From contig DNTB01000086.1 in assembly GCA_003499525.1 (NCBI GenBank), positions 39,832 through 103,831 of the forward strand: a stretch of 64,000 bases of DNA, written 5' to 3'. Positions 43,183-52,331 of this stretch are shown piece after piece. Source of the stretch: Flavobacteriales bacterium. GTDB lineage: Bacteria > Bacteroidota > Bacteroidia > Flavobacteriales_G > Salibacteraceae. Made by a program: the position numbers and the translations under genes. Under the pieces are notes generated by a model, which was not told the DNA's origin, made no database searches, and saw only the letters and a program-made list of their open reading frames with translations. Position 1 is the stretch's first letter; every line of letters starts with the position of its first letter.

Positions 43183-45816
43183 ATGGAAATTCCATCGAGA
43201 TATTCGGCATCAGGTGTAGAATCAAAGTGGTATCAACACTGGCTGAGCAAGAACTACTTTCATTCTGAACCAGACGACAGAGAGCCTTTCACTATTTTAA
43301 TTCCACCACCCAATGTTACCGGAGTACTGCATATGGGACATATGCTGAATAATACCATTCAGGATGTCCTCATCCGTAAAGCAAGGATGGAGGGGAAAAA
43401 TGCACTCTGGGTGCCCGGCACAGATCATGCAAGCATAGCAACAGAAGCTAAGGTAGTAGCCATGTTGAAAGCCAAAGGGATTGATAAAAGCGATCTATCC
43501 CGCGATGAATTTCTGGAGCACGCCTGGGATTGGACCCACAAACATGGCGGTATTATCATTGATCAGCTCAAACGACTCGGAGCTTCTTGTGACTGGGAAA
43601 GGCTGGTGTTTACCATGGATGAAACCAGAAATGCTTCAGTAAAAAAGGTATTTCTTGACCTTTATGATAAAGGCTTGATATACAGGGGAATACGAATGGT
43701 AAACTGGGATCCTGAAGCTCAGACTACAGTTTCGGATGAGGAGGTTATTCATAAAGAAATCAGTGGCAAGCTGTACTACCTGAAATACAAATTGACGAAA
43801 TCTAACGAATACCTGACTGTAGCCACAACACGACCGGAAACAGTTTTTGGTGACACCGCTGTATGTGTTAATCCAGAGGATTCGCGGTATAAAAAGTTCA
43901 TCGGCGAAACAGTTATTGTACCGGCAGCAGGTAGAGAAGTTCGTGTAATTTCAGATGACTATGTCGATCCGGAATTTGGTACAGGTATTCTTAAAATAAC
44001 ACCTGCTCATGACGTAAATGATTACGAGATTGGTAAAAAGCACCACCTTGAATTCATCGATTCTATCAATGACGACGGAAAATTGAATCATCATGGAATG
44101 CAATATGAAGGAATGGATCGTTTTGAAGTGCGCAAAAAGATTGTAAGTGAACTTGAAGAAAAAGACCTTTTGCTCAAAGCAGAGGACTATGTAAACAAGG
44201 TAGGTACATCAGAGCGCACTGGATCTGTTATCGAACCCAAGATGTCCGTTCAATGGTTCCTCAATATGAAGAATCTCGCCAAGCTTGCATTGGATGCAGT
44301 CGATAATAATGAAGTGAGTCTGATTCCCACGAAGTTCGGGAATAGTTACAGGCATTGGCTGGAGAATGTTCGCGATTGGAATATCTCCAGGCAACTCTAT
44401 TGGGGACATGAAATTCCAGCATGGTATTATGGCGATGGAATTGATGACTATGTAGTGGCCGAGAATGAGGATGATGCACTTAATAAAACCATTCAAGTAA
44501 CAGGAAATAAATTACTGGAAATAAGTGATTTAAGAAAGGATCAAGATACGCTTGATACATGGTTTTCTTCATGGCTTTGGCCGATAAGTGTTTTTGACGG
44601 AATTATAAATCCGGGTAACCCTGAAATAGAGTATTACTATCCTACAAATGTTCTTGTAACTGCCCCTGATATTATCTTCTTCTGGGTGGCCAGAATGATC
44701 ATGGCCGGGTATGAGTATCTCGAAAAACGGCCATTTCATCATGTTTATTTCACCGGAATGGTGCGGGATAAAAAGGGCAGGAAGATGTCCAAATCTCTGG
44801 GTAATTCTCCAGACCCGATCAAACTCATGGACGAATACGGTGCTGATGCAGTGCGCGCCGGAATGCTGCTTACTGCTCCAGCAGGAAATGACATTCCATT
44901 TGATGTAGCTCTCTGCGAGCAGGGAAGAAACTTCGCTAATAAAATCTGGAACGCTATGCGCTTAGTTCGTGGTTGGGAGGTAGTAGAAAAAGAGCAAACC
45001 GAAGCGGCTTTTATGGCAAACAAGTGGATGAACGCCCGATTGAACAGCGAACTTGAATTACTTGAAGAAAGCTTCAAACGGTTCCGGCTTTCTGAGGCCC
45101 TGATGAGCCTGTACAAGCTAATCTGGGATGATTTCTGTGGGTATTACCTGGAGTTGATTAAACCGGACGGGGGCAAAGAGATCGATGCGGGCACCTATGA
45201 ACAGGCCATTTCTTTTTTCGAGGAGTTGATGATAATGCTACATCCGTTCATGCCGTTTCTAACTGAAGAAATGTGGCACGTGTTGCGAGATAGAGCCGAA
45301 GGTGATGACATCATTATAGGCAAATGGCCGAAGCGAAAGGAGGCCGTGGATGAACACTTGTTGAACGATTTCAAGCATGCCTCAAAGGTCATCGGGGAAA
45401 TCAGAGGACTAAGAAGTAAAGAAGGATTATCTCCTAAGAAAGACTTGAAGGTTAGTTATAAAGGGGTCGGTCATCCAGAGCAGATGGATGTCGTTGTTGA
45501 AAAGCTGGCAAATACATCTTCCATCCAGGTCAGCAATGAAAAACCTGCCCAGAGTGTGGAGATCCTGGTTGGTCATGTTCATTACTTTGTTGAACTTGAC
45601 AAGGAAATAGATGCTGAAGCTGAATTGAGCAAGATGAAAGAAGAGTTGAGCTACCACGAAGGCTTCCTTAATTCTGTAATGAAGAAGCTCAGCAACCAAA
45701 GATTTGTCAATAACGCACCAGAAAAAGTAGTGGAAATCGAACGGAAGAAAAAGGAGGATGCCGAAAGAAAGATTGAGATGCTTCAAGAACGCATCAGTCT
45801 ACTGACAAAAAAATAA
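43183..45816 (+). CDS. valS: Valyl-tRNA synthetase
   Basis: ValS charges tRNA-Val and edits mischarged Thr. The 877-residue protein is full length. Class I motifs: 'PPPNVTGVLHMGHMLNNTIQD' (HMGH form of HIGH) near residue 46 and 'KKGRKMSKSLGNSPDP' (KMSKS) near 525. The CP1 editing domain includes 'TVATTRPETVFGDTAV' near 208 and 'GTGILKITPAHDVNDYEIG'. A C-terminal coiled coil (residues ~805-877, E/K-rich) is the usual ValS tail that grips tRNA. Own promoter box. Confidence 0.98.
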   Translation: MEIPSRYSASGVESKWYQHWLSKNYFHSEPDDREPFTILIPPPNVTGVLHMGHMLNNTIQDVLIRKARMEGKNALWVPGTDHASIATEAKVVAMLKAKGIDKSDLSRDEFLEHAWDWTHKHGGIIIDQLKRLGASCDWERLVFTMDETRNASVKKVFLDLYDKGLIYRGIRMVNWDPEAQTTVSDEEVIHKEISGKLYYLKYKLTKSNEYLTVATTRPETVFGDTAVCVNPEDSRYKKFIGETVIVPAAGREVRVISDDYVDPEFGTGILKITPAHDVNDYEIGKKHHLEFIDSINDDGKLNHHGMQYEGMDRFEVRKKIVSELEEKDLLLKAEDYVNKVGTSERTGSVIEPKMSVQWFLNMKNLAKLALDAVDNNEVSLIPTKFGNSYRHWLENVRDWNISRQLYWGHEIPAWYYGDGIDDYVVAENEDDALNKTIQVTGNKLLEISDLRKDQDTLDTWFSSWLWPISVFDGIINPGNPEIEYYYPTNVLVTAPDIIFFWVARMIMAGYEYLEKRPFHHVYFTGMVRDKKGRKMSKSLGNSPDPIKLMDEYGADAVRAGMLLTAPAGNDIPFDVALCEQGRNFANKIWNAMRLVRGWEVVEKEQTEAAFMANKWMNARLNSELELLEESFKRFRLSEALMSLYKLIWDDFCGYYLELIKPDGGKEIDAGTYEQAISFFEELMIMLHPFMPFLTEEMWHVLRDRAEGDDIIIGKWPKRKEAVDEHLLNDFKHASKVIGEIRGLRSKEGLSPKKDLKVSYKGVGHPEQMDVVVEKLANTSSIQVSNEKPAQSVEILVGHVHYFVELDKEIDAEAELSKMKEELSYHEGFLNSVMKKLSNQRFVNNAPEKVVEIERKKKEDAERKIEMLQERISLLTKK

Positions 45817-45856
45817 CTCTGAGAAAGAAACCTTACTTTGTAGCAAAATTCTGAAT

Positions 45857-46756
45857 ATGAAACTTATCTTCCTCTTGCTATTCATATTAGGCACAATTGT
45901 CGGTCATGCCCAATCAGGATATGAATTCTCAACATCCAAGAAGACCATTGCAGGACATAGTGAAAAGGCTTTTGTGCTAACTCTTTATCGTGCCCACATG
46001 GATGAAGTTCAAAAAGCCTGGAAGAAGCACTTTAAATCAATTCACAAGACCAAACCAGAAGTGAATGATAATACCGTGATTTTTCGTGATGTCGTTTCTG
46101 AAAAATTCAGTAGTGATACTCTGGACTTTTACGCATTAATTGAAAACAAAGAGTTGGACATTGTACTTAATCTTCAGATTCAAAATGGAAATACCTGGGT
46201 CGATCCTGATGAAACAGAAGGTCTGAGCAATGCAGTGAGAAAGAATCTGATTGTGTTTGCAACAGATGTACATGAGATGGTGTTGATCCGGGAGCTTGAT
46301 GAGGAGGAAAGCAAATTAAAAGAACAGAACAAAGAGTTAGAGGAGTATCGAAAAGAAATAGAAAAAAGTAAAAAACAAATACATTCCGATTCTCTGGACA
46401 TTATCAGTAGTCAGGAAGAGATTGAAATGTTGGAGACCGGAATGGCTGATTTGAAGCAGCAATATGTGGACCAGGATGTTAAAGTGAAGACGGGAGGGTT
46501 TGCCAGCACAGATGAGGAAAAAGTTGAGAAGAAAAGATTGAAGGAGCTTAGAAGTGCCGTAGACAAACAACGCAAATCCATTGAAAAAGAGAGTACGTCC
46601 ATTCAAGCAAATGAGGCTGATATTCGAACCATGGAATTGAAAATTACCGAGAATGAAGCCCGGATAGAGGATGTACAAAAAAGAATCGTTGAACAGGAAG
46701 GTACAGTTCAAAGAGCAAAAATGAACTTAGAAAATCACCGAACTCTTGCCAAATAA
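45857..46756 (+). CDS. Secreted coiled-coil hypothetical protein
   Basis: A 299-residue precursor with signal peptide ('LIFLLLFILGTIVGHAQ'). Residues 25-135 form a mixed region with a 'RAHMDEVQKAWKKHFKS' helix; residues ~140-299 are a long E/K/Q-rich coiled coil ('ELDEEESKLKEQNKELEEYRKEIEK', 'ELRSAVDKQRKSIEKESTSIQANEADIRTMELK', key heptad pattern). It is probably periplasmic and elongated. No family recognised. It starts 40 bp after valS and may share its transcript. Confidence 0.75.
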   Translation: MKLIFLLLFILGTIVGHAQSGYEFSTSKKTIAGHSEKAFVLTLYRAHMDEVQKAWKKHFKSIHKTKPEVNDNTVIFRDVVSEKFSSDTLDFYALIENKELDIVLNLQIQNGNTWVDPDETEGLSNAVRKNLIVFATDVHEMVLIRELDEEESKLKEQNKELEEYRKEIEKSKKQIHSDSLDIISSQEEIEMLETGMADLKQQYVDQDVKVKTGGFASTDEEKVEKKRLKELRSAVDKQRKSIEKESTSIQANEADIRTMELKITENEARIEDVQKRIVEQEGTVQRAKMNLENHRTLAK

Positions 46757-46762
46757 GAGAGA

Positions 46763-46891
46763 TTAAGTCGTTTTAGTTCGAATCCCTCGACATCTCCTGG
46801 AGCAATATATTACCTCTTCCCAATGCCTTTTCCATTTTTTGCGCCATGTAAAAGGTCTTTGACAAACCGGGCACTTTTTGGAAGGGAGCAT
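46763..46891 (-). CDS. DUF2256 zinc-ribbon-like microprotein
   Basis: A 42-residue protein that standard ORF cut-offs miss. The sequence fits the DUF2256 family: 'KKCPVCQRPFTWRKKWKRHW' followed by 'VIYCSRRCRG', i.e. C-x2-C ... Q/G-R-P-F-x-W-R-K-K-W ... Y-C-S-x-x-C. The four Cys can bind zinc. The family's function is unknown; as I recall it often lies near photolyase/cryptochrome or SDR/DUF2867 genes, and here an SDR/DUF2867 gene is directly upstream on the same strand. ATG at 46891; TAA at 46763-46765. Confidence 0.85.
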   Translation of the reverse strand: MLPSKKCPVCQRPFTWRKKWKRHWEEVIYCSRRCRGIRTKTT

Positions 46892-46989
46892 CGACTTTTT
46901 CACAGGCAAGTAACAGTATTGCATTGTAATTGTTCAAGTTTTCTTACTGGTGAATTTAAAACACTGAAAAACATTGTTTTAATATGATA

Positions 46990-48405
46990 TCACACACTAA
47001 GTTTGCCAATGAGTCCGTTGAAGATAAAGCCATGGAAAGGGTAAACGGCATACCAATATGCTCTTCCAAGAAGTCCCTTTGCCCTGAAGGTAGCCGTTTG
47101 AATCAACTGGTTGTCGTCTACCCTAAATTCAAGCCAGGCATCTCCGGGAACCTTCATTTCGGCATAGAGTAAGAGTCTTCTCGATTTTTTATCGGCAAGT
47201 AATACTCTCCAGAAATCCACGGCATCACCATTTCGAATATCATGTTGATGCGTTCTACCACGACGAAGTCCAACACCTCCAACCAACTTATCCAGAAAAC
47301 CTCTTACCCGCCACAGCCAGGTCGCATAGTACCAGCCCTGCTCACCGCCAATGCTCCACACTTTTTCCATTGTCTGACTGGCATTTGTTATTGGGTGTAC
47401 TCTCCGATCTACAAAACATCCATGCTCAGGAACTTGAATGTGTTCTGAAATGTGGTAGTTCAAATCACCACTGCTGAATGCATCTTTCCAACTGGACTGC
47501 ACTGCATCATGCTGTATTTTGTCTAAGGCCCTTGTGAGCGACTCCCCGTAGTTCAATGTCTTGATATTTAGGAGTTTACTTAACTCATCATTGCGGCACA
47601 CCACCTCGACTTTCATGCTCTGTACCAATGCCGATGCCAGTTTGTAAGAAGTCGAAGTCACGAAGTACAACCAATAGCTCGAGAGACGAGGCGTCATGAC
47701 TGGGACGGTAAAAATCCATCTTTTTAAACCCCTGTTGCGGCCATATTCAAGCAGCATTTGTTTGTAGGTTAGTATATCGGGTCCGCCTATATCAAAGTTT
47801 CTATGGTATGTTTCTTTTACACCAAGTACACCAGACAAGAACTCAAGAACATTCACTATACCAATAGGCTGGCATTTAGTCATCAACCATTTAGGCGCAA
47901 TCATAACCGGCAGCTTTTCCACTAAATCACGAATGATTTCGAAAGATGCACTTCCTGAACCTATGATTATTCCAGCCCGTAATGCAGTCAGGGCATACTG
48001 TCCTTTTGCCAATTCATTTTCGACATCCAGTCTGGAGCTCAAATGTTTCGAAAGCTTTGATTCGTTGTAGATACCACCTAAATAGATCACCTGCTGAGCA
48101 CTCGTCTCGTCTAATCGTTCCCGGAAGTTTTTTGCGCATTGTAGTTCCATGGAACTGTATTCTCCGGAAACAGACATAGAATGTATGAGGTAATAGGCCG
48201 CCTGAATATCGTCTGGGATATTTTCGAGAGTTTTAGCATCCAGGCAATCGGCCTGAACTACCTGAAGACGATCACCTTGCAGTTTAGGATATTGAAAACG
48301 TTCAGGATCTCGAACGGCACAAACTACTTCATGGCCGTGTTCGAGCAGAACAGGAAGAAGTCTTTTGCCAATGTATCCGGTAGCACCGGTGAGCAGGATT
48401 TTCAT
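46990..48405 (-). CDS. SDR-family NAD(P)-binding protein fused to DUF2867
   Basis: A 471-residue fusion. The N-terminal part is an atypical short-chain dehydrogenase: 'ILLTGATGYIGKRLLPVL' (G-x-x-G-x-x-G cofactor site, residues 4-13), 'VVQADCLD', 'YYLIHSMS', 'IYLGGIYNE', 'RAGIIIGSGSASFE'. The C-terminal part from about residue 325 ('VHPITNASQTMEKVWSIGGEQGWYYATWLWRVRGFLDKLVGGVGLRRGR', key W-x-I-G-G-x-x-G-W-Y) is DUF2867, a START-like lipid/ligand-binding fold. The ensemble resembles YbjT-like proteins. Substrate unknown. The DUF2256 gene lies ~100 bp downstream on the same strand. Confidence 0.9.
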   Translation of the reverse strand: MKILLTGATGYIGKRLLPVLLEHGHEVVCAVRDPERFQYPKLQGDRLQVVQADCLDAKTLENIPDDIQAAYYLIHSMSVSGEYSSMELQCAKNFRERLDETSAQQVIYLGGIYNESKLSKHLSSRLDVENELAKGQYALTALRAGIIIGSGSASFEIIRDLVEKLPVMIAPKWLMTKCQPIGIVNVLEFLSGVLGVKETYHRNFDIGGPDILTYKQMLLEYGRNRGLKRWIFTVPVMTPRLSSYWLYFVTSTSYKLASALVQSMKVEVVCRNDELSKLLNIKTLNYGESLTRALDKIQHDAVQSSWKDAFSSGDLNYHISEHIQVPEHGCFVDRRVHPITNASQTMEKVWSIGGEQGWYYATWLWRVRGFLDKLVGGVGLRRGRTHQHDIRNGDAVDFWRVLLADKKSRRLLLYAEMKVPGDAWLEFRVDDNQLIQTATFRAKGLLGRAYWYAVYPFHGFIFNGLIGKLSV

Positions 48406-48554
48406 TTTAGCTGAACAAGATAGCTTTTGTTTTTGATCAAATAAGCCGGTCTATTTTATCTCTTTTAATCACTGGGGTTGGGGTAACTTCCGATTGCATT
48501 CTCATTTAGATATCCTACGGTTTATCTCATTGAGTAGGGACATTTGCATTCTGG

Positions 48555-48971
48555 TCAATTCATAAATTCGGGTAAATCGGGAACATTAAAATCCCTGAAT
48601 GCAATCCCTAAAAGTAAGGTAATCGCATGAACCCATAGAAACCAGCTGCCCAATAGAATGGTTTGTTCGAACCCTAAATTGGGAAAAATAATGCGGTGAA
48701 GAAGAATGCAACAAGCACTAAGTACAAGACCTGGTAATGCTAAAAGAATGACGCTCTTAAGTTTTTTTTCCGGTTTCAGTTTATATCGAGTAAACATCCA
48801 GCGTGTGAGAAAATAAAGAATGGGTATGATTCCAATATAGAGAACGGGTGCGATTACGTCTGGATTAGTACCAAATAGAAGATTTCCCGAAAACCTAAAA
48901 ATCAGAATGGCAATGAGCCATAAAAGCAATCCAAAACGAATACTGAATTTCTTGTAGTTCCAACGATACAT
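48555..48971 (-). CDS. Hypothetical four-helix membrane protein
   Basis: A 138-residue integral membrane protein with four hydrophobic segments (about residues 10-30, 40-60, 72-95, 105-127), start taken at ATG 48971 ('MYRWNYKK'); the frame from 48998 would add nine residues. Ends 'RDFNVPDLPEF'. No family recognised. Neighbours give no clue: it lies between the SDR gene and a permease remnant. Confidence 0.65.
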   Translation of the reverse strand: MYRWNYKKFSIRFGLLLWLIAILIFRFSGNLLFGTNPDVIAPVLYIGIIPILYFLTRWMFTRYKLKPEKKLKSVILLALPGLVLSACCILLHRIIFPNLGFEQTILLGSWFLWVHAITLLLGIAFRDFNVPDLPEFMN

Positions 48972-49229
48972 AGTGCTTTTTTCAAACTGTAATAACATTA
49001 CTCGAGAAAGATCAGTAACGTTGGTGGTTTTGAAATTTTCTTTTATACTATTTAGCCCATTGTCGTTTAAACCACGGTGCGGTATAAACTGGGATACAAG
49101 AAAATCTCTTTGTTACGCTAGCTAATTGAAGGGCCTTTGAAGTGGAATACAGGCTGCAATCTAAAATCAAAAGATCAAGTTTTCATGGAACAACCCTGAA
49201 TGAAAATGGCTTTGTTGACCTTTCGATGA

Positions 49230-49670
49230 TTATCCAGCCTTTTGAGAGCGCTGGTATAGGTATTCAAGAAGAAAACAAAGTACTAAGATGCTCAAAGAAA
49301 GGATCATGGCCAATGGGCTCTTCATCATTTGCTGGCCAGTGAGAATGGCAAATGCCACTGCACAGAGAATGAATGCGAATACCGCCACTCCTTTCCTGGT
49401 ATTAATCTCCTGGTGTTTCTTTATTCCCACAAGATTTACCGACGCGAATATGAGTAAGAAACCCGCGCTCCCCGCTGTTGATATGCTTTCCAGGTCATCG
49501 GTGTTGGAGAGAATAAGGGTGGCAAGCGTAATGAAAAGGAGTCCAATGGGTTTGCCCCAAAGTAAGCGGGGAAACTCTTTGGGGAGTTCTTTTTCTTCAG
49601 CCACTTCCTGGTTCACTCGGCTTCCACCGATCAATATTAGCAATGACAGAACGAAATGAAGACGAAATGC
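49230..49670 (-). pseudogene. Truncated amino-acid permease (APC family), C-terminal remnant
   Basis: The frame is open from just after the sulfatase stop (TAG at 49673-49671) and in the same phase. It encodes the last part of an APC-family transporter: 'LILIGGSRVNQEVAEEKELPKEFPR' corresponds to the usual 'S.RV.YAMARDG.LPK.f' loop after TM8, then 'LESISTAGSAGFLLIFASVNLVGI' and two further membrane segments. About 300 N-terminal residues with most of the substrate site are missing and only a TTG (49643) could start. I infer a deletion or insertion that joined the sulfatase gene to this remnant. It could still make a ~137-residue membrane fragment. Confidence 0.7.
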
Positions 49671-52103
49671 CTACATAGATTTCATTACTCTCTGGGCTTC
49701 AGCTTCAAGATTGATATATGGGGTTCCCTCTACTGTTACGCCAACAAATTGAATGGTACCGCCTGTAAATTTACTCGGGGACGGGTAAAGTTCGCTAACC
49801 GCATCACCGCTATCATACCCCACGCACAAACCATCACCTGAAAGTGTAAATTTTGCCGGTTGTGTGCGCATCGGGCCTTCAGCTACCAATTGATCATCAA
49901 TGTACAGTTTTGAAACTCCAATTGACTCACCTCGTTCACCCGCACTTTCTCTGGTAAATTCCATACCTAAAGTATGGGCACCGGGTGTGAGTTTGATTGA
50001 GGATTCAAATACTTGTTCTGGCTTGATTCCCAAAAAGTTATAGACGTAGTATAGCTTGTTATTCTTAATGAACAAGGAGTGACCGCCAAAGCGTGAACCG
50101 TGTGCGAAAACAACGCCGGAAGTTTGATTGGTCACCTCTACGTTGGCCAGGATTTTATACGATCGCCCTCTAATGTTTACTGCATTTCCTTCGGGCACAG
50201 CTGCTGCAAAGGGGTAGTAGATATACCTGTCGCGAACGGGCTCTGAAGAAGGTCTTTCAATACCAATGATTTCAGCAGCACTTCGGTCATCCAAAGGAAG
50301 GACGTTGTTTTTCTTTGCCTCCACAAACCAGGCATCGATAAGCTCTTGTAGCTTTTCAGGGTTTTCTTCTGCCAGATCGTTGGATTCAGATCGGTCTACT
50401 GCTACGTGATACAGTTCCCAATCGTCTTGGTCAAAATTTCCCTTACCTGAAAGAGGAGCATGAATTGCGGCCGCTTTCCAACCGTCTTTCCAAATTCCTC
50501 GAGATCCGAGCATGGCGTAGTGCTGAACTTCTTTCTGCGTCGGTGCGTCAGGCTCAGCATCAAAGGTATAAGCCATAGATACTCCTGAAATGGATACTTG
50601 CTTAACTCCGTTGTAAACCTCGGGCATTTCCAGACCAATAACTTCAAGCAGTGTAGGAACGATATCCACCGAATGATGGTATTGATGCCGGATCTCACCT
50701 CGCGACTTAATTCCTTTGGGCCAGGAGATGACAAGTGGATCGTTTGTTCCACCGGCGTATTGTGAATAGCGCTTAAACATTTTAAATGGAGCAGAGAATG
50801 CCGAGGCCCACCCTGTAGGGTAGTGCTCATAGGTTTCTGGGCCACCAAGCACATCTATATACTTCATGTTTTCCGACAATTCATCAGGGAAGTTGTTAAA
50901 GAATTTATTCTCGTTCACCGAACCGTTTGGACTTCCTTCACCAGAAGCTCCGTTGTCTGCTGCATACAATACGATTGTATTGTCCAGCTGTCCGCTTTCT
51001 TCCAGATAGTCAATGACGCGGCCAACCTGTGCATCTGTATATTCTGAAAATGCCGCATAGACCTCTGCCATTTTCGCGAACAGTTTCTTTTCATCATCAT
51101 TAAGCGATTCCCAAGGACGAACCATGTCTATGGCCTCAGCCATGTCTTCGCGCATTGGATTCATTGGCGTATTCACGGTGCTCTCGGGCAATATACCCTT
51201 TTCGATCATACGTTCTGTAACCCAATCTCTATACGCGTCATATCCGTCGTCAAATTGGCCCTTGTATTTGTCAATATAGTCTTGTGGGGCATGATGTGGA
51301 GCATGGTTGGCGCCAGGATTATACCACATGTACCAGGGCTTTGAAGGGTTTGTTGCTTGTTGGTCTCGCAACATTTGTAGGGCGTGGTCCGCCAGATCTT
51401 TGGAGAGGTGATACCCTTCCTCAAATTCCCGTTCAACGAAGTGATTGTCTTCAATCAAATCGGGATACCATTGATTGGTTTCGCCGCCGATAAATCCATA
51501 AAATCGATCCCAGCCCATTTGAAGAGGCCATTGTTTTTTACTCCCTCCTGAGGCCACATCTTGCTCAGGTACATTGTGGTTTTTTCCGATCCAGAATGTG
51601 CTGTACCCGTTGTCTTGCAAAATTTTAGACAGCGGAGTGACTTCGGGTCCCATGCGTCCGTTCGACCCGGGGAATCCATCAGCCGTTTCTGTAATGGCCG
51701 CCATACCGTTAAGGTGATGATTTCTTCCGGTTTGGATGGTAGAACGAGTAGGGGAGCAAAGCGCTGTTGTATGCCATTGTGTATAGGTGAGTCCATTTGC
51801 GGCTAGTTTATCCATCGTAGGCATGTTAATACGACCACCATAAGGCGACCATGCCCCTAATCCGGTGTCGTCATACAAGATAAACAGTACGTTAGGCGCA
51901 CCCTTAGGAGCCTTTTTGGGAATATAAGGAGCCCAATCTGCCTCAGAATCACGTACATCTAAAGCAATTTTACCGTTAAACGCTGAAGAAGATTCATTTT
52001 CTGGATTTTCAGATTGAGGTGTGCAGGAAAAAGCAAAAAGAAGGGTTAGAACAATGGTGTTTAATAGCAACAGCATTCTCAAGGTTAGACGACTCGTTTT
52101 CAT
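49671..52103 (-). CDS. Lipoprotein arylsulfatase
   Basis: An 810-residue type I sulfatase using the ATG at 52103; it gives lipobox 'LFAFSC' (Cys27), whereas the ATG at 52178 would bury it. Formylglycine motif C-x-P-x-R as 'CSPTRSTIQTGR' with the modified Cys at 116; metal ligands in 'FILYDDTG' and 'ADNGASGEGSP'; 'GKNHNVP' and 'NPGANHAPHHAP' are further active-site regions. The last ~190 residues form a beta-sandwich add-on ('ILANVEVTNQTSGVVFAHGSRFGGHSLFIKNNKLYYVYNFLG', described only by outline) typical of large arylsulfatases. An anaerobic or aerobic FGly-generating enzyme must be elsewhere. Substrate unknown. Confidence 0.93.
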   Translation of the reverse strand: MKTSRLTLRMLLLLNTIVLTLLFAFSCTPQSENPENESSSAFNGKIALDVRDSEADWAPYIPKKAPKGAPNVLFILYDDTGLGAWSPYGGRINMPTMDKLAANGLTYTQWHTTALCSPTRSTIQTGRNHHLNGMAAITETADGFPGSNGRMGPEVTPLSKILQDNGYSTFWIGKNHNVPEQDVASGGSKKQWPLQMGWDRFYGFIGGETNQWYPDLIEDNHFVEREFEEGYHLSKDLADHALQMLRDQQATNPSKPWYMWYNPGANHAPHHAPQDYIDKYKGQFDDGYDAYRDWVTERMIEKGILPESTVNTPMNPMREDMAEAIDMVRPWESLNDDEKKLFAKMAEVYAAFSEYTDAQVGRVIDYLEESGQLDNTIVLYAADNGASGEGSPNGSVNENKFFNNFPDELSENMKYIDVLGGPETYEHYPTGWASAFSAPFKMFKRYSQYAGGTNDPLVISWPKGIKSRGEIRHQYHHSVDIVPTLLEVIGLEMPEVYNGVKQVSISGVSMAYTFDAEPDAPTQKEVQHYAMLGSRGIWKDGWKAAAIHAPLSGKGNFDQDDWELYHVAVDRSESNDLAEENPEKLQELIDAWFVEAKKNNVLPLDDRSAAEIIGIERPSSEPVRDRYIYYPFAAAVPEGNAVNIRGRSYKILANVEVTNQTSGVVFAHGSRFGGHSLFIKNNKLYYVYNFLGIKPEQVFESSIKLTPGAHTLGMEFTRESAGERGESIGVSKLYIDDQLVAEGPMRTQPAKFTLSGDGLCVGYDSGDAVSELYPSPSKFTGGTIQFVGVTVEGTPYINLEAEAQRVMKSM

Positions 52104-52331
52104 TTGTGTTTCTGATTGATATATTTTGATCGCCAAAAGTATATTGGAATCTCTTAGTGCCAACAAGACTTTTGTCACCTAAATAGACATAAGAAAGAAA
52201 GAAGGTGGCCCGCCCTGTGGTAATCGAATTCCATCCGATTTATTGTCCTCGGTCAAAATGGAACATACAGGGACTCTATTGTTACTGTGTTAGGTTTGTG
52301 CACGTCTTGACGAGCAACAGAAATATCGTGC

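Noticed and set aside
49142..49342. 66-codon plus-strand frame beside the permease remnant
   Set aside because: GTG start, no domain, overlaps the clearly membrane-coding minus frame.
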